From Ciona savignyi (Eukaryota; Chordata; Ascidiacea; Phlebobranchia; Cionidae): a DNA stretch of 64,000 bases. Under the pieces are notes generated by a model. The model was not told the origin of the DNA and searched no databases. It saw nothing but the letters and a program-made list of their open reading frames with translations. The stretch spans positions 1 through 64,000 of the forward strand of contig CH003437.1 of the NCBI GenBank assembly GCA_000149265.1, written 5' to 3'. Below, in pieces: positions 11,481 to 24,286 of the stretch; position 1 is the stretch's first letter, and every line of letters starts with the position of its first letter. Made by a program: the position numbers and the translations under genes.

Positions 11481-13265
11481 ACAAATGTTGCGATTTTAAT
11501 ATCAATTTTCCGTTTTGTGTTGTTCTAACCATCAAAGTTTTCCTTATTTAAGAAACCACAAAACTCTTCTCTTTAAATTGTATTAATATTAATGACGTCT
11601 TACGTATGCGCTCACGACGTCATTGAATCTCGAATGAATATTTTGGAATTGTTAATTTAATGTTTCCAAATCGAACGCAATGGCGTACTTAGCTTCGAAC
11701 ACGTTAAATCGTCGAATGATAACCCGATTTATTAATCGAAAAACATTATAACACATTTAATAAGCAGTCTGAAGTATTTTTAAATTGTACAAGAAAATTA
11801 TATTTTCATTGCCACTGTTTGGTGATTTTGTACCGAATTTAGTATAAGCTAAACACAGATTTAAAGCAGTGATTTAACGAGGCACACTATCTACAGTTCA
11901 TTTAACTTGAGCCACTGCTGGAACAAGTTTGGTTTGATGGACAATAAGAAAACACTAGTGTTATTAAAAGTAATCATCAGATTGCCGCGTTTCCAATTAT
12001 CAGCTTACCGGAGCGATAGCAGTATGTTGTACGTGACTTTTAAACTTGCAACTGAAAGTTTTACTAGTACTTGACTTAAATAAAGTTAGATAGGCCTAAC
12101 CCAATTTATTATTTAAAACATCCCAAAGTATTAAAATTGTACGAGTCACGCATATTCTACCACTGTTTGTAAAAAAAACAAGTTTAACTCCATTTTTTAT
12201 GTTAAGGTGCTGATTTTTGTACAATGACAGACGGGATAAATCATTTACATACATTTTGCATAGCTTTTGTTTTTCAAGCTTGAATTTAAGGGTTGCCAAG
12301 TTGTGGAAACATGTAGGCATGCAATATTAATCTTTAATAGTTTTTCCAGAAAATTAAATTTTGTTCTTATTTTTTGTATTGTTTTAAACGTTGTTTAGAA
12401 AACACTGATAATCAGTGTCGGTTCCTTACCATTTTGGCTCACGATCAATAATACTTTAAGGGTTAAAGTCGTGTTTATTCAATACTCGCGCACCTGAGTT
12501 TTGCCATCTCACGGCAAAGAGCTTCGGTGCAAACGGTAGGATTAGTTCAAGTTTGAACAAGGCAACAGTAGTCAGTTCTGAAAAGAACTATTGGTGAGGT
12601 CCAAGTGGACTGATGTGGAAATACAAAGCACGGAAATTTATACTGAAAGTGTTAATGGGCGCAAATGCAATAAAACAGGGCGTCCGCGTTTTATAACGTG
12701 TGTGTTGACTAGCAGTGTGTTGTTCACTTGTACAACCGGTGCAATTAATATAATGATTGTGGAAAATTCTCACACGAGAATTTGCAACATAGGCTAAGTT
12801 TGAATAGGTAACTCGGAAACCCATTAGTTTGGTTGCAAAAACAAACGTTGTACACTTTGTATATGATACACCCCCATATAACCTGGCCACCAGTTTGTTT
12901 TTATTCAGAAAACATAGATATCAAGTTTAAATAGGTAACCACATATAGGCTATAGATCAAGATTAGTCAATGTCCTCCACTTGAGTGTTTTGGCACACAT
13001 CACAGAACACTTGTTTTCTTTTCGTAAATTTCTCATGCATGAGTTTAACGTAACATGGTAAAAATTAGAAACTGACGTAAAATTACATTTAATTGAACAA
13101 AATAATTTCTATTTATTTAAAATAGTTTTTGGAATTTAGTTTCTTGTATAACAAAGTGCTTGACAAGATATTTTGTAATCTTACTTTAGTTTTTATAAGA
13201 TACTAAAATATTCCCAGTGTATAAAACAATTTCATTAAAAAGTAGGTAGAAGAGGTACAAGGTAT
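11481..13265. other. CSN6 3' flank, unit 1
   Basis: No convincing gene. A sequence at about 11985-12035 resembles an old antisense SINE (ATCATCAGATTGCC, TTACCGGAGCGATAGCAG). AATAAA occurs near 12080, but its use is unknown. Small open frames near 12588-12890 match no family I know. Confidence 0.5.
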
Positions 13266-13270
13266 ACCAG

Positions 13271-15432
13271 CTGCCGCTCAACATCTATGAGTCGGTGATT
13301 GACGTCACGGAGGGGACAGCGGTTTCCCGACTAGTCACGCTCCAGTACACATTAGCAACTGAAGAAGCAGAGCGTATCGGCGTTGATCACGTCGCAAGGG
13401 TCTCCAATGTTGATTCCTCCTCGGTTTCGTACGGTGGGTTTTTGTTGTTAAACTTGATTATTTAATTTTTTGATAATTATGTTGTATTCATTAATGATTT
13501 TTTTATAATTTTTTTGGTATATTTTTGTATTTTTTAGAATTTGTTTGTATTCTCTATTTGTTTTTGTAAATTTTTTGGAATTTTTTAAAATTTATTTTTA
13601 TAAATTTCTTTTAATTTTTTTTGCTTCTTTGTTGGAGAAATGATGAATATATTGTTGATCCTTAAAAATACAAAGAGAATAAGGGCAGAAACACAGTAGT
13701 AACAACTTATCAGCTGCATATACATACAAGATATAACATGGAGAAAAACACAAATAGACATAACTGTTAAACCTAACAACAAGAAATAATAAACAATATA
13801 CCGGTAATTTGTAAATATTTAACAGTGAAATGCTGCTTAACAGTACTTTTAGGTATAGGGGTAGATATTTATGTTTATACCTAAAAATGGAAAATCATAA
13901 AGGGCTTTAACACACAGGCAATTGTCAGATAACCTCTGCCAAATTTATCTAATTTTTACCTTTGTCGTCAGCGTCGGAACATCTAGCCAGCCAGCACAGC
14001 TCAATCACGATGCTTTACACTCGAGTGAGACTGCTTCGAGACTATATGGAGGCGGTACAGAAAGGGGAAATCCCCCGCGACCACGAAATCATGAGATCGT
14101 TGCAGGCTTTGTGCAAACGCCTTCCTGTTCTTGGAGCAGAGACCTTGACGAGCGATTTGCACAACGTAAGGAAACTTTAATACTCTCTCCACTTCTGGAT
14201 ATATATTGTTTTTTCACTCTTTTTTAAATACCCTTTTTTATTCAACTATTTTTTTAGATACTTTTTTTACTAAACTCTATTTTAAGATACTTTTTTATTT
14301 AGCACTTTTTTTATTCAACTCTTCTCTAAATACTCTTTTTTCATTCTTCATTTAAATCTTTTTAGATACACATTCTTTATTCTAATCATTTTTATTCATT
14401 TTTTTAGATACTCTTTTATTCAACTCTTCTTAAGATACTTTTTTTCAATTTTTTTTTAGATTTTATTTTTTTTACTAAACTCTATTTTTAGATACTTTTT
14501 TATTTAACTCTTTTTTAGATACTCTTTTATTCAACTCTTCTTAAGATACTTTTTTTAATTTTTTTTAGATACTATTTTTTTACTAAACTCTATTTTTAGA
14601 TACTTTTTTATTTAACACTTTTTTTATTCAACTCTTCTCTAAATACTCTTTTTTCATTCTTCATTTAAATCTTTTTAGATACACATTCTTTATTCTAATC
14701 ATTTTTATTTAAGTCTTTTTAGATACTCTTTTTTTCAACTCTTCTTAAGATATTCTTTTTTAACTTTTTTTAGATACTATTTTTTTTTACTAAACTCTAT
14801 TTTTAGATACTTTTTTGTTTAACTCTTTTTATATTCAACTCTTCTTTAATTACTCTTTTTTCATTCTTCATTTAAATCTTTTTAGATACACTTTCTTTAT
14901 TCTAATCATTTTTATTCAACTCTTTTTAGATACTCTTTTTTTTATTCGACTCTTTTTTGGATACTATTTTTTATTTTTTTATTCTTGGAGGACTGGTGTT
15001 AAGATTTAACACAAAGGATAGAATATTCATTTATGTTACAGCTGCATAAATTTGAAAAACCAGGGACCGTTTTCACACTGGCAATCAAATTGCCTCTTGC
15101 GCACTGTAGGGTTAACAGAGCTCTTGAAGTGTGATGAGTTTGATTAAGGCATTCATATAGATTTAGTCAATTTATCCACTCACTTCAAGCGATGCCAACT
15201 AACTAGCTAGTCATCAGTTTCGACCCTTCAACCTTCAGTCAGACATCACCAGAAATTATTTTATTAATTCGTCTGTTTTTTTTCTTTTCAGCAATACAAT
15301 GACGTCACTTTGATGACGTATCTAGGCGTGATGAGCAAAGGCAGCCAGACCATGAACCAATTTATTTCAAAATTTAACGTTTTGCTGGACAGGCAAAGCG
15401 CTGGTCGAAGATTAAGAGGACTTTTTATTTGA
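13271..15432 (+). CDS. Partial CSN6 copy: exons 5-7 only, still open
   Basis: Exons 13271-13433, 13972-14165 and 15292-15432 have the same lengths (163, 194, 141) and phases as CSN6 exons 5-7, intact splice borders, and the same stop. Protein changes are few and mild (VTDGT to VTEGT, SISM to SITM, VQNGELP to VQKGEIP) while many codons differ silently, so the copy looks constrained or very young. It has no exons 1-4 of its own. It could serve as an alternative 3' end for CSN6 (exon 4 joined to 13271 keeps frame), be a silent remnant, or be a second haplotype misplaced in assembly. The duplicated acceptor at 13270 has a poor pyrimidine tract, because the breakpoint replaced it. Confidence 0.8.
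13860..13940 (-). mobile_element. Degraded SINE 3' fragment (unit 2)
   Basis: Counterpart of 10085-10175 in the duplicated intron; AACACACAGGCAATTGTCAGATAACC is closer to the SINE consensus here. Confidence 0.5.
14205..14985 (+). repeat. Degenerate T-rich tandem repeat (unit 2)
   Basis: Same TTTTAGATACT / TTCAACTCTTCT motifs as 10441-11035, but longer by about 185 bases, showing array expansion or contraction since duplication. Confidence 0.85.
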
Positions 15433-17168
15433 ACAAATGTTGCGATTTTATTATCTCCATCAATTTTCTGTTTTGTGTGGTGCTTACCATCTGGTTTTCC
15501 TTATTTAAGAAACCACAAAACTCTTCTCTTTTAATTGTATTAATGACGTCTTACGTATGCGCTCATGACGTCATTGAATCTCGAATGAATATTTTGGAAT
15601 TGTTAATTTAATGTTTCCAAATCGAACGCAATGGCGTACTTAGCTTCGAATACGTTAAATCGTCGAATGATAACCCGGTTTATTAATCGAAAAACATTAT
15701 AACACATTTAATAAGCAGTCTGAAGTATTTTTAAATTGTACAAGAAAGTTATATTTCCATTGCCACTGTTTGGTGATTTTGTACCGAATTTAGTATAAGC
15801 TAAACACAGATTTAAAGCAGTGATTTAACGAGGCACACTATTTACAGTTCATTTAACTTGAGCCACTGCTGGAACAAGTTTGGTTTGATGGACAATAAGA
15901 AAACACTAGTGTTATTAAAAGTAATCATCAGATTGCCGCGTTTCCAATTATCAGCTTACCGGAGCGATAGCAGTATGTTGTACGTGACTTTTAAACTTGC
16001 AACTGAAACTTTCACTAGTACTTGACTTAAATAAAGTTAGATAGGCCTAACCCAATTTATTATTTAAACCATCCCAAAGTATTAAAATTGAACTCCATGT
16101 TTTATGTTAAGGTGCTGATTTTTGTACAATGACAGACGGGATAAATCATTTACATACATTTTGCATAGCTTTTGTTTTTCAAGCTTGAACTTAAGGGTTG
16201 CCAAGTTGTGGAAACATGTAGGCATGCAATATTAATCTTTAATAGTTTTTCCAGAAAATTAAATTTTGTTCTTATTTTTTGTATTGTTTTAAACGTTGTT
16301 TAGAAAACACTGATAATCAGTGTCGGTTCCTTACCATTTTGGCTCACGATCAATAATACTTTAAGGGTTAAAGTCGTGTTTATTCAATACTCGCGCACCT
16401 GAGTTTTGCCATCTCACGGCAAAGAGCTTCGGTGCAAACGGTAGGATTAGTTCAAGTTTGAACAAGGCAACAGTAGTCAGTTCTGAAAAGAACTATTGGT
16501 GAGGTCCAAGTGGACTGATGTGGAAATACAAAGCACGGAAATTTATACTGAAAGTGTTAATGGGCGCAAATGCAATAAAACAGGGCGTCCGCGTTTTATA
16601 ACGTGTGTGTTGACTAGCAGTGTGTTGTTCACTTGTACAACCGGTGCAATTAATATAATGATTGTGGAAAATTCTCACACGAGAATTTGCAACATAAGTT
16701 TGAATAGGTAACTCGGAAAGCCATTAGTTTGGTTGCAAAAACAAACGTTGTACACTTTGTATATGATACACCCCCATATAACCTGGCCACCAGTTTGTTT
16801 TTATTCAAAAAACATAGATATCAAGTTTAAATAGGTAACCACATATAGGCTATAGATCTAGATTAGTCAATGTCCTCGACTTGAGTGTTTTGTCAGACAT
16901 CACAGAACACTTGTTTTCTTCTCGTAGCTTTCTCATGCATTAGTTTAACGTAACATGGTAAAAATTAGAAACTGACGTAAAATTACATTTAATTGAACAA
17001 AATAGTTTCTATTTATTCAAAATAGTTTTTGGAATTTAGTCTCTTTTCAACAAAGTGCTTGACAATTTATTTTTGTAATCTTACTTTAGTTTTTACAAGA
17101 TTCTAAAAAATTCCCAGTAAATAAAAAATATCATTAAAAAGAAAAAGTAGGTAGTAGAGGTACAAGGT

Positions 17169-17915
17169 CTTCTTTCTTTGAAAGCCTCTGTTACAATTGG
17201 CAACAATATCAACATTGGTCACAGTGGTTTGAATAGAATGAATTACAAAAAAGTACGGTCGATACGGACGTATTAAAATATGTAATAACTTTAATTATAT
17301 AAATAAACCCTTGTGTAGAATCGTCGAAACACGCCTATATATTCCAATTAATTAATAAGTTTAACCCTATCTTGTCGTTATAATTCGCGGCGAAGATCAA
17401 AACGGGACGCATAGTTATGTTATTTAGACGCTTTGGAGCCGAATGAATGTACCCTACGCCATTCAACGTTCATTTAACTTTGTAACCCGTTAAGTTTATA
17501 GTCTTATTAAAGTATGCTGCCAATATAAACTTATTACAAAGCAGCCTTTAAATTTTTGTTCATAATATAGGATGCTGGTAACGTGGGCACAGTCAATAGA
17601 CTCGCTAGCATTCTTGAATGATTTTATTTTGGTAAAGCATTAGCGGTTTTCTGTAAATGAATTTTTTTAAGTCAAACCCATTAAAAATAATCTTTACCGA
17701 ACTGTGCGTTGATCCCAACTAATTGTAGTTACAACAATTTAAAATTTCATAAATAATATCGTAATTATGTGCGCAAACAGAAAGAAAATTAGTTAATAAT
17801 TCAGTTGAACAAATACTACAAAACTTTGGCAGCAACTAATGGTTGAACACTTAATGCAAGAAAACAAGATGATTACCAATCTGCGCGCGCGCATTATCGC
17901 ACAACTTACAATCCG
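17169..17915. other. Gene-poor stretch
   Basis: Unique AT-rich sequence after the duplication. I see no open frame with recognisable motifs and no RNA gene. Confidence 0.5.
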
Positions 17916-18020
17916 AGCTGACGGCCTAATACCTTTCATCTGTCGGCTGACGGCCTAATACCTTTCATCTGTCGGCTGACGGCCTAATACCTTTCATTTA
18001 TCGGCTGACGGCTTAATACA
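17916..18020 (+). repeat. 29-bp tandem repeat, about 3.5 units
   Basis: GCTGACGGCCTAATACCTTT starts at 17917, 17946, 17975 and (diverged) 18004, an exact 29-base period. The middle units are nearly identical. No spacers, so not a CRISPR array. Confidence 0.92.
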
Positions 18021-18800
18021 ATAACTTGTAAACTAACCGGTCAGACGCTTTTGTTCCAAAGACGCGTAATCGCTTCAAACATGGCAAATTATGACGTCAT
18101 AATGTCAAAGTCCACGCGGGCGTTCGATTGTAACCTAGGTCAGTTATTTTTATTTTGATATGTTCAAATATATGTAAATATTGTGTAAATATTTGCCAAC
18201 CCTTTCGAAACCTTTATAAAGGGACGGCTAAAAAAGTCATTAAATCACGTCAATAATTAATAATAAATGGACCAATCAAGTCCAAACGATAGAAGGCGAT
18301 CCGATATTGTTCGAAATCGGAACAACCGATGACCGTGAGCCCACAGACAAGTGTTTCCCTTATATCAGCTTCAAGCACGAAATATTATACTTATAATTAC
18401 CATAATAAAACGTACTAGAAACTCAGTTCGTAAGTGGCTTTGTGCGTATTGTATTGGACAAAGAACCAGCAACAGACTTTGATTAGAAGACAGTTTTGAC
18501 GTTTCAGAATTTGCGCGTTCAGATTTACGTTTTTGTTCAACAAGGGCTTGTTTAATTCAAGACGCGACTGTAAAATATTATTTCGATAACTCGGTCGTTT
18601 TCTTGTTATTTTTGCGTCTTGCAACGCTCCAAAAGTTGAAATACTTTTCGGAAGCCAAAAAGTAAAATTTGGCGAACGATTGCACAAGAGGGGTTTAACA
18701 AGTGGCTGACTCCATCTTGCATTAGCAGCATAGCATCATCGTACGTACGACATAAGTCATGTGACAATTTTTAAACAAATTTTCCAAATCTTTTCCCCGT
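18021..18800. other. Gene-poor stretch
   Basis: A 90-aa minus-strand frame (18687-18415) is rich in Asn, Leu and Lys and matches nothing I know. It is not called as a gene. Confidence 0.4.
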
Positions 18801-18802
18801 AT

Positions 18803-18940
18803 CCTTTGACCGGTCAGCTTGACGTTTTAGTGCGTCGCTTTTCAACCGAAAGGTTCAGATTCGAAACTGCTTGCTAGCGAGTCGATTATGACCTTGAGCA
18901 AGGCACTTAACGGACGTTATCTTAAACCAGTAGACTGATA
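18803..18940 (+). mobile_element. Diverged SINE 5' half
   Basis: GTGCGTCGCTTTTCAACCGAAAGG and TTGAGCAAGGCACTTAACGG match the SINE head and central block. The 3' half is lost. Confidence 0.6.
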
Positions 18941-19379
18941 CAACATTTTCGTGGGTGTTAAAAGTGTTTAAATGTTTTCGTTGCATTTAATGATTAACTC
19001 AGCCATAAGACTACTTTAATAGCGCAACTGCCAAAGCGAAACAGCGAAACCCACTTCAAAAATGAGAATATTGGTAGGTTGAGAAGAACCGTAGAATTAT
19101 TGCTATAAACCGCACAACTTAGGCTACGCAAACGTTTCGCAAAAGTTAAGTATTTACCGTATATTGACACATTACCGAAAAAATACCGACAGAGGTTACA
19201 ATGAAATGTCGCTACATGGACATATTGTGTTTTTCTACTTGTTGGAAGCGATTACGCTTTACTTGCAAAGGTTGTGGTCGTAGTAAACACGTTGGCGTAT
19301 TAAAAGGCATACACAAAAAACCAGGTCCTGGTAAAGCAAACATAACAAGTCTAAGCTTGTCCCAGTAAAAACTAGAAAG

Positions 19380-19545
19380 TGTTATCCACAACCATTTGTA
19401 AAACACATATTAACTGTACGCTGTACGTTTGTGCAAGCAGGGCCTCTAACCACAAGTTGTATATTTTATTTACTGGGTATTTAGATTTTTTCTTCAAGCA
19501 AAACGGGCTGGTTTCTGGGTTAATAAGCCAAATTTTGTTATTTAT
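19380..19545 (+). repeat. Relic of long-TIR repeat family
   Basis: ACCATTTGTAAAACACAT, then GCAGGGCCTCTAACCACA, then CTGGGTATTTAG follow the same order as the left TIR of the element at 58914-61636. Diverged and isolated. Confidence 0.5.
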
Positions 19546-21765
19546 GTTTAGTTAAAAAGTTATACCCGTATTAGATTCGCCACTTCTGGGACCAGGTAAT
19601 CTCACATTTGTGAAGTTTCCAACCCGTTTGTTAAAGTATTGTTTATGCAAGTACAAACTAGTGGTTCGTTGTGTTACTAAACTATTTATTTATGTTTACG
19701 TAAACAATTATTGGCAGGAAAATGGTTATTGGCACATTTATATGATTTTAACCGGGAATTCCTACTGGGTCCATGCACAAAAAATGGAATCAAGCACATT
19801 TGGACACGACACTAAGAGTAATTCACATATTTCAGTACAGTTTGATGTTCCAGCGTTTAACTTTATTAAATTTATTTTATTTTTTGGTTGATGCCCTACA
19901 TTTGGTTGTACGTAACGATCTTGGCAACGAAATATGTTAAACCTTACTACACTATTAAAGAAAAGAAAAAAAGTGTTACAAGAAATAAAAAAGTTCGGAA
20001 ATGTTTGCAGAAGTTTTGTTTGAAAATCATAAATCGTAAAAAAATAGAGACAGCCGATTAGGTGTTACAGGACCTGCGGTAAAATCAAACTCGATGGGTT
20101 TAAAACTGTGTTTGTGGAAGAAAAATTGCCATCGTGCTGCTAATTTACGAACACTTGCCTAATTTGTAAAAGCGCAATTTTGCCGCATGGTGACGCAAAT
20201 AGTCGAATTATGACACTTTTGGCCAGGTGACAGCTTTTAAGCTCACTGCTAAATAGAGCACGTGCATCTGAATTAGCAATGCGCCCTTTTACTTAATTAT
20301 AAAACTGGTAGCCGACGGTAGAGTTGGCCATTAATGACACAATTCAGCAAATGCAGCGTGCTAAGTACGTGCATACAGTTTAGAAGTGAGCTCTCCAACC
20401 GTTTACCTGGTTTAAACAATTACATCTAGATATTACAATTTCGAAACAACGTTGTTACAATATACTTTCACGACTTACCAATATTTAAATGTTAATATAA
20501 TAACCAAACAATCCAAAAACATTTCAAAGTCCTGTGGTCCAAGACGATTATAAATCATTAACTAATTCAATAGATTATCGTTAAGTAGTGTTCACATTCT
20601 TTTCCTATATTAGGTTGCGTCTGTTCTGCTTAGCCAGCCTATCCTCCCACTTATATATATTCTATAATTAGCCGTCCTGACCGTCAGTTATATAAGAGCA
20701 CTTGGGTATGTGGAACTCATTTTGATGGGTGTATGGGTTATATATGTTTTAAAATTTTCGTTACAGTTATCAACTGCTGCTTGTTTAATTATATTTCTTT
20801 GACGCCGGAAGGACATGAACATATTAATGACAGTGTGCCAAATCATATTATCCGATTGCCTATTTTCTTTTTTGTTCTTAATTATATTTTATATCGAGTT
20901 ATGTCAGTACAGTATATGTGTCTGTTTTATACACACATTAATGGTATGTTTTAAATTATTACTTGTATACTGTTTTAATTGGGCTAAAGTAACGTGATTG
21001 TCCCGGTCAGGCATTTAGTCAGCTTCCTTCAGGAAACGGGCCGACTTGACCGCTATATCCCGGACACATGATAGCTAGGGGGCTGGAGTAACGGACCGTG
21101 GTCCCGCCCACACTAATGTAAATGTAACGTAATTGTCATAAAACATCATATTATTAAAAAAATATGGTAAATTGGATTGGTCATTTTCGTTTCCAAGTTT
21201 TAGTAACTGCATCCAATAGTTTTTGCGAAACTGTCCATTCCATCTGTGATATATACCAAGCATCGTTAGGCATAACACATTGCTGAATATACTTTACATT
21301 TGGTTTGTGGGTGATGGTTTATGCGTTATTTCCACTCTGGACTTATGTAGGTGCTTTAACTTTATTCAAGTCCGCCTAAGTTTAAGAGTGTCGGCGTTTA
21401 ACAGGCAACACCGAAAGGTTGTTAATTTGCTGATTGCCCTTGCGATAACTCACGCGTTTTGCTATTCACAGAGATAAATAATCACTCCATCTAGTTTAAT
21501 CCAGTAAATTGGATAATTACTTTATCATTTAGATTAAGTAGCAAAATGCCTTAAAAAGTAAAATATAGAAAATGAATATATGTAGGCTTTAAAGTATTAA
21601 ATAAACTTTTTCTTCAGATTTTAAAAGAAAATTGTTGTTTAAAGTTAAGTAATATATTGTTTTATTACCTGGTACTTTTTACGAAGCAAACGATATAGGT
21701 AAGTACGATCGAAGATAATAGGCTAACAATCAACAAAAAAATTGAAATATGTCTTTATCTCCACA
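19546..21765. other. Gene-poor stretch
   Basis: No recognisable gene, RNA or tandem repeat. Short frames (for example near 20733 and 21280) are AT-rich and lack motifs. Confidence 0.45.
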
Positions 21766-21769
21766 TTAT

Positions 21770-23110
21770 TATGGGTCCCATTTGAAAAAATGGGACACAT
21801 ATTGTTTTTGTCCGTTTTTGTTTCTTCGTCAAACGCTTGACAGGCATGGCATGGCGCCCCGACATCCACCAGAAGGAATAATGGAATCGCAATGAAACTT
21901 GGTGATTTTTTAGACAACATGGCCTAGATATGCAGAAACCAAAATTTTGGGTAATAAATTTAGGGGAATTCCCCTTGGACGTTAAAAACCAAAACGGTCA
22001 TTTTTTCCTAAAAAATTAGCTTTTCAGGCCATAGCGCTTGAACGGCTGCTCCAATTTGAATCAAATTTGGTGGAATGTTAGTGCACTAGCCACTGATTTA
22101 ACACTTAAAAGAAATAAAAAAAATACCTAGGGAAATACCCTAAAAATTAAACTTTTGCTGTTAAATGATAATTGTGACAGGCATGCTATGTCGCCCCGAC
22201 ATCTACCAGAAGGGTTAATGGAATCGCAATGAAACTCGGTGATTTGTTGGACAACATGGTCTAGATATAAAGAAATCAAAATTTTGGGTGATAAATCTAG
22301 GGAAATTCCCCTGGGACGTTAAAACCAAAACGGTATTATAGCTTTTTTTGGGCATAGCGCTTGAACGACCCATACAATTTGAATCAGATTTGGTGGAATG
22401 TAAGTGCATTAGTCACTGATTTAACACTTAAAAGAAATAAAAAATTACCTAGGGAAATACCCTAAAAATCGGATTTTGTTCTCTAATTATGATTGTGACA
22501 AGCATGCCATGTTGCCCCGAAATCTAGCAAAAGGAGTAATGAAATCGCAATAAAAATTTGACATTTGTAACAGAACATGGTCTAGATAAGCAGAAACCAA
22601 AATTTTGGGTAATGAATCTAGGGAAATTCCCCTGAGATGTTAAAAACCAAAACATTTGTTTTCTAAAAAAATAGATTTTTTGGGCATAGTGCTTGAACGG
22701 CTGCTCTAATTTTGATCAGATTTGGTTAAATGTTAGACCATTAGACACTTTAGGCCAATTAAAAGAAAGAAAACATTTGCTTAGAGTAATTCCCCTAAAA
22801 ACGAAGATATGTTCCTAATTTATGATTGTGACAGGTATGCCACATCGCACTGACATCTCCAACAAGGAGTCGACAAATCACATTAAAACTTTAAGAATTG
22901 TTACATAACATGGCCAACATATGTAAAAACAGAAACTCATCTACTAAACCTAGGGGAATTTCCTTTATTTCATTACAGCGCTTAAAAGGTTTAATTTAAA
23001 ACATTTAAGGTAAAATGTTCGTAAATTAAGATGTTTATTCTTTTTTTACCTACACATTGAAAAGAAGTTTGGTTGGACAACTATGGGACCCATGTGTTTA
23101 TGCTTGCAGA
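21770..23110 (+). repeat. Array of about 340-bp repeat units (long-TIR family)
   Basis: Three to four imperfect direct copies follow one another. Each holds ATTGTGACAGGCATG, a CCAGAAGG...AATGGAATCGCAATGAAA block, CCAAAATTTTGGGT, AATTCCCCTGGGA, AAAACCAAAACGG and GCTTGAACGGCTGCTCC. Starts near 21830, 22170, 22490 and 22820. The array is bounded by near-palindromic ATGGG(T/A)CCCAT at about 21773 and 23084. Related units lie inside 58914-61636. No protein coding seen. Confidence 0.82.
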
Positions 23111-23727
23111 AACAAACTACATACTCCGTGTATAAAAAAGGAAAATCGTAATTTTTTTTTTCGGACGAACAAGACACAAACTATATGCATTTGGTAACAA
23201 CTATACTTACAAAGTTTTATGTGTTTTTCTAAGCAAATAAAAAATAAGTACTTTTTCAAATCAATTGTAAGTGGAATAACATAAAACAAAATTAATTTAA
23301 ATTAAAGTAATTGGTTGTGCGTGTATGATCCCCACAAAATAAAAAGCTGGAGAAAAGATTAATTAGTGTTTTACGAGTACTGGGAATTCCCCCAGGATAA
23401 AACCATAAATTTAAAGTTTTGAGTCCTGGTATCTGGGTTTTGAGGCCCCATATGTTTAATATCTTTACAAAAAGACAGGTGTGCAGCTGTAGATAAATCC
23501 TGCCAATTTTAAAAAATAAATAACACTGTCTTTTTGTACACAGTTGTTTTTATAAACATGGTTGATTGGTTGGCAAACATACCTTCAAAATTCGAGCTTT
23601 ATTTACAATATCAAATAGTATTCTAGTATAAATCAGTAAGTGTATGTAAAGCTATTAAACAATGGCATACATAGGGGGTACATTCGACAACACAATCATT
23701 ATTGTATTGTAGTTGAGTTGATATTGG
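23111..23727 (+). repeat. Segmental duplicate A, left part
   Basis: From about 23140 this sequence matches 28110-28690 almost base for base (small indels). It continues after the MITE to the 5' exon copy at 24287. It forms one arm of a duplication around the IAP 5' exons. Confidence 0.85.
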
Positions 23728-24117
23728 CCAGTATGGAAAGTACGGCAGCTGCACACTCGAGTTTTTTTCCCCTGCGTCTTTGCACACTTGGGTAATTTCA
23801 CACATGCTCGTGAGCTGGTAGTATAAACATCATATAATTTCCAACAAACCTGTAAATCTACCTCCGGACCTCGGGTAATTTACTGTCAGTGCGTTTTTTG
23901 TTACGTAGATAGATATGTTAGCTGATGGACACGATAGATTTAGGATAGAATAATATGTTTGTTTAAGATTTTTACCAAAATAGTAATAAAAAGGAGATTT
24001 TGTGCACACTTGAAGTGTGCACTCTTAAACGTTTGCACACTGCACACTTAAATATTTGGCGTTTGCACACTTGAGATCTCGGCGAAAATTGACGTACTTT
24101 CCATACGGGGATATTGG
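23720..24117 (-). mobile_element. hAT-type MITE, copy B, with 8-bp target-site duplication and known empty site
   Basis: Element 23728-24109 (382 bp) is flanked on both sides by GATATTGG (23720-23727 and 24110-24117). The duplicate segment at about 28683-28695 reads straight through the single GATATTGG, so it preserves the unoccupied target. TIRs match copy A at 6073-6439, inverted. Insertion therefore followed the segmental duplication (or happened in one haplotype). Confidence 0.92.
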
Positions 24118-24286
24118 AATAAAAATCAATCTTTATTTCTATTTAAGATAAATCATTTGAAATTTACTGTTAATTGCAATGAAAATTAAGCTGTGTGGTT
24201 TACATTCTTCATTGTATTGCATTCTAAAAATTTAAGATTTTACATTTGTATTTTATGTTACTTACAATATACGATTTGTTCTGCAG

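Larger units (their letters stand above)
9490..13265 (+). repeat. Tandem duplication, unit 1
   Basis: From just before CSN6 exon 5 to AGAGGTACAAGGT at about 13260, this segment matches 13266-17168 through exons, introns and about 1.8 kb of 3' flank, with scattered single-base differences of a few percent and small indels. The left break lies at the acceptor of exon 5. Confidence 0.92.
13266..17168 (+). repeat. Tandem duplication, unit 2
   Basis: Second copy of 9490-13265. It starts at the acceptor of duplicated exon 5 and ends at GTAGAGGTACAAGGT, after which the sequence is unique. Unit 2 is slightly longer because of the T-rich array. Confidence 0.92.

Noticed and set aside
12588-12890. Open frames in the CSN6 3' flank, repeated at 16493-16711
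   Set aside because: Both strands are open together, no family match, and small indels between copies change the frames; probably not genes.
17916-18020. Direct repeats resembling a CRISPR array
   Set aside because: Units are contiguous with a 29-base period and no spacers; this is an animal minisatellite.
18415-18687. 90-aa minus-strand frame
   Set aside because: No recognisable domain, no copy elsewhere, no splice context; reported only as part of a gene-poor stretch.
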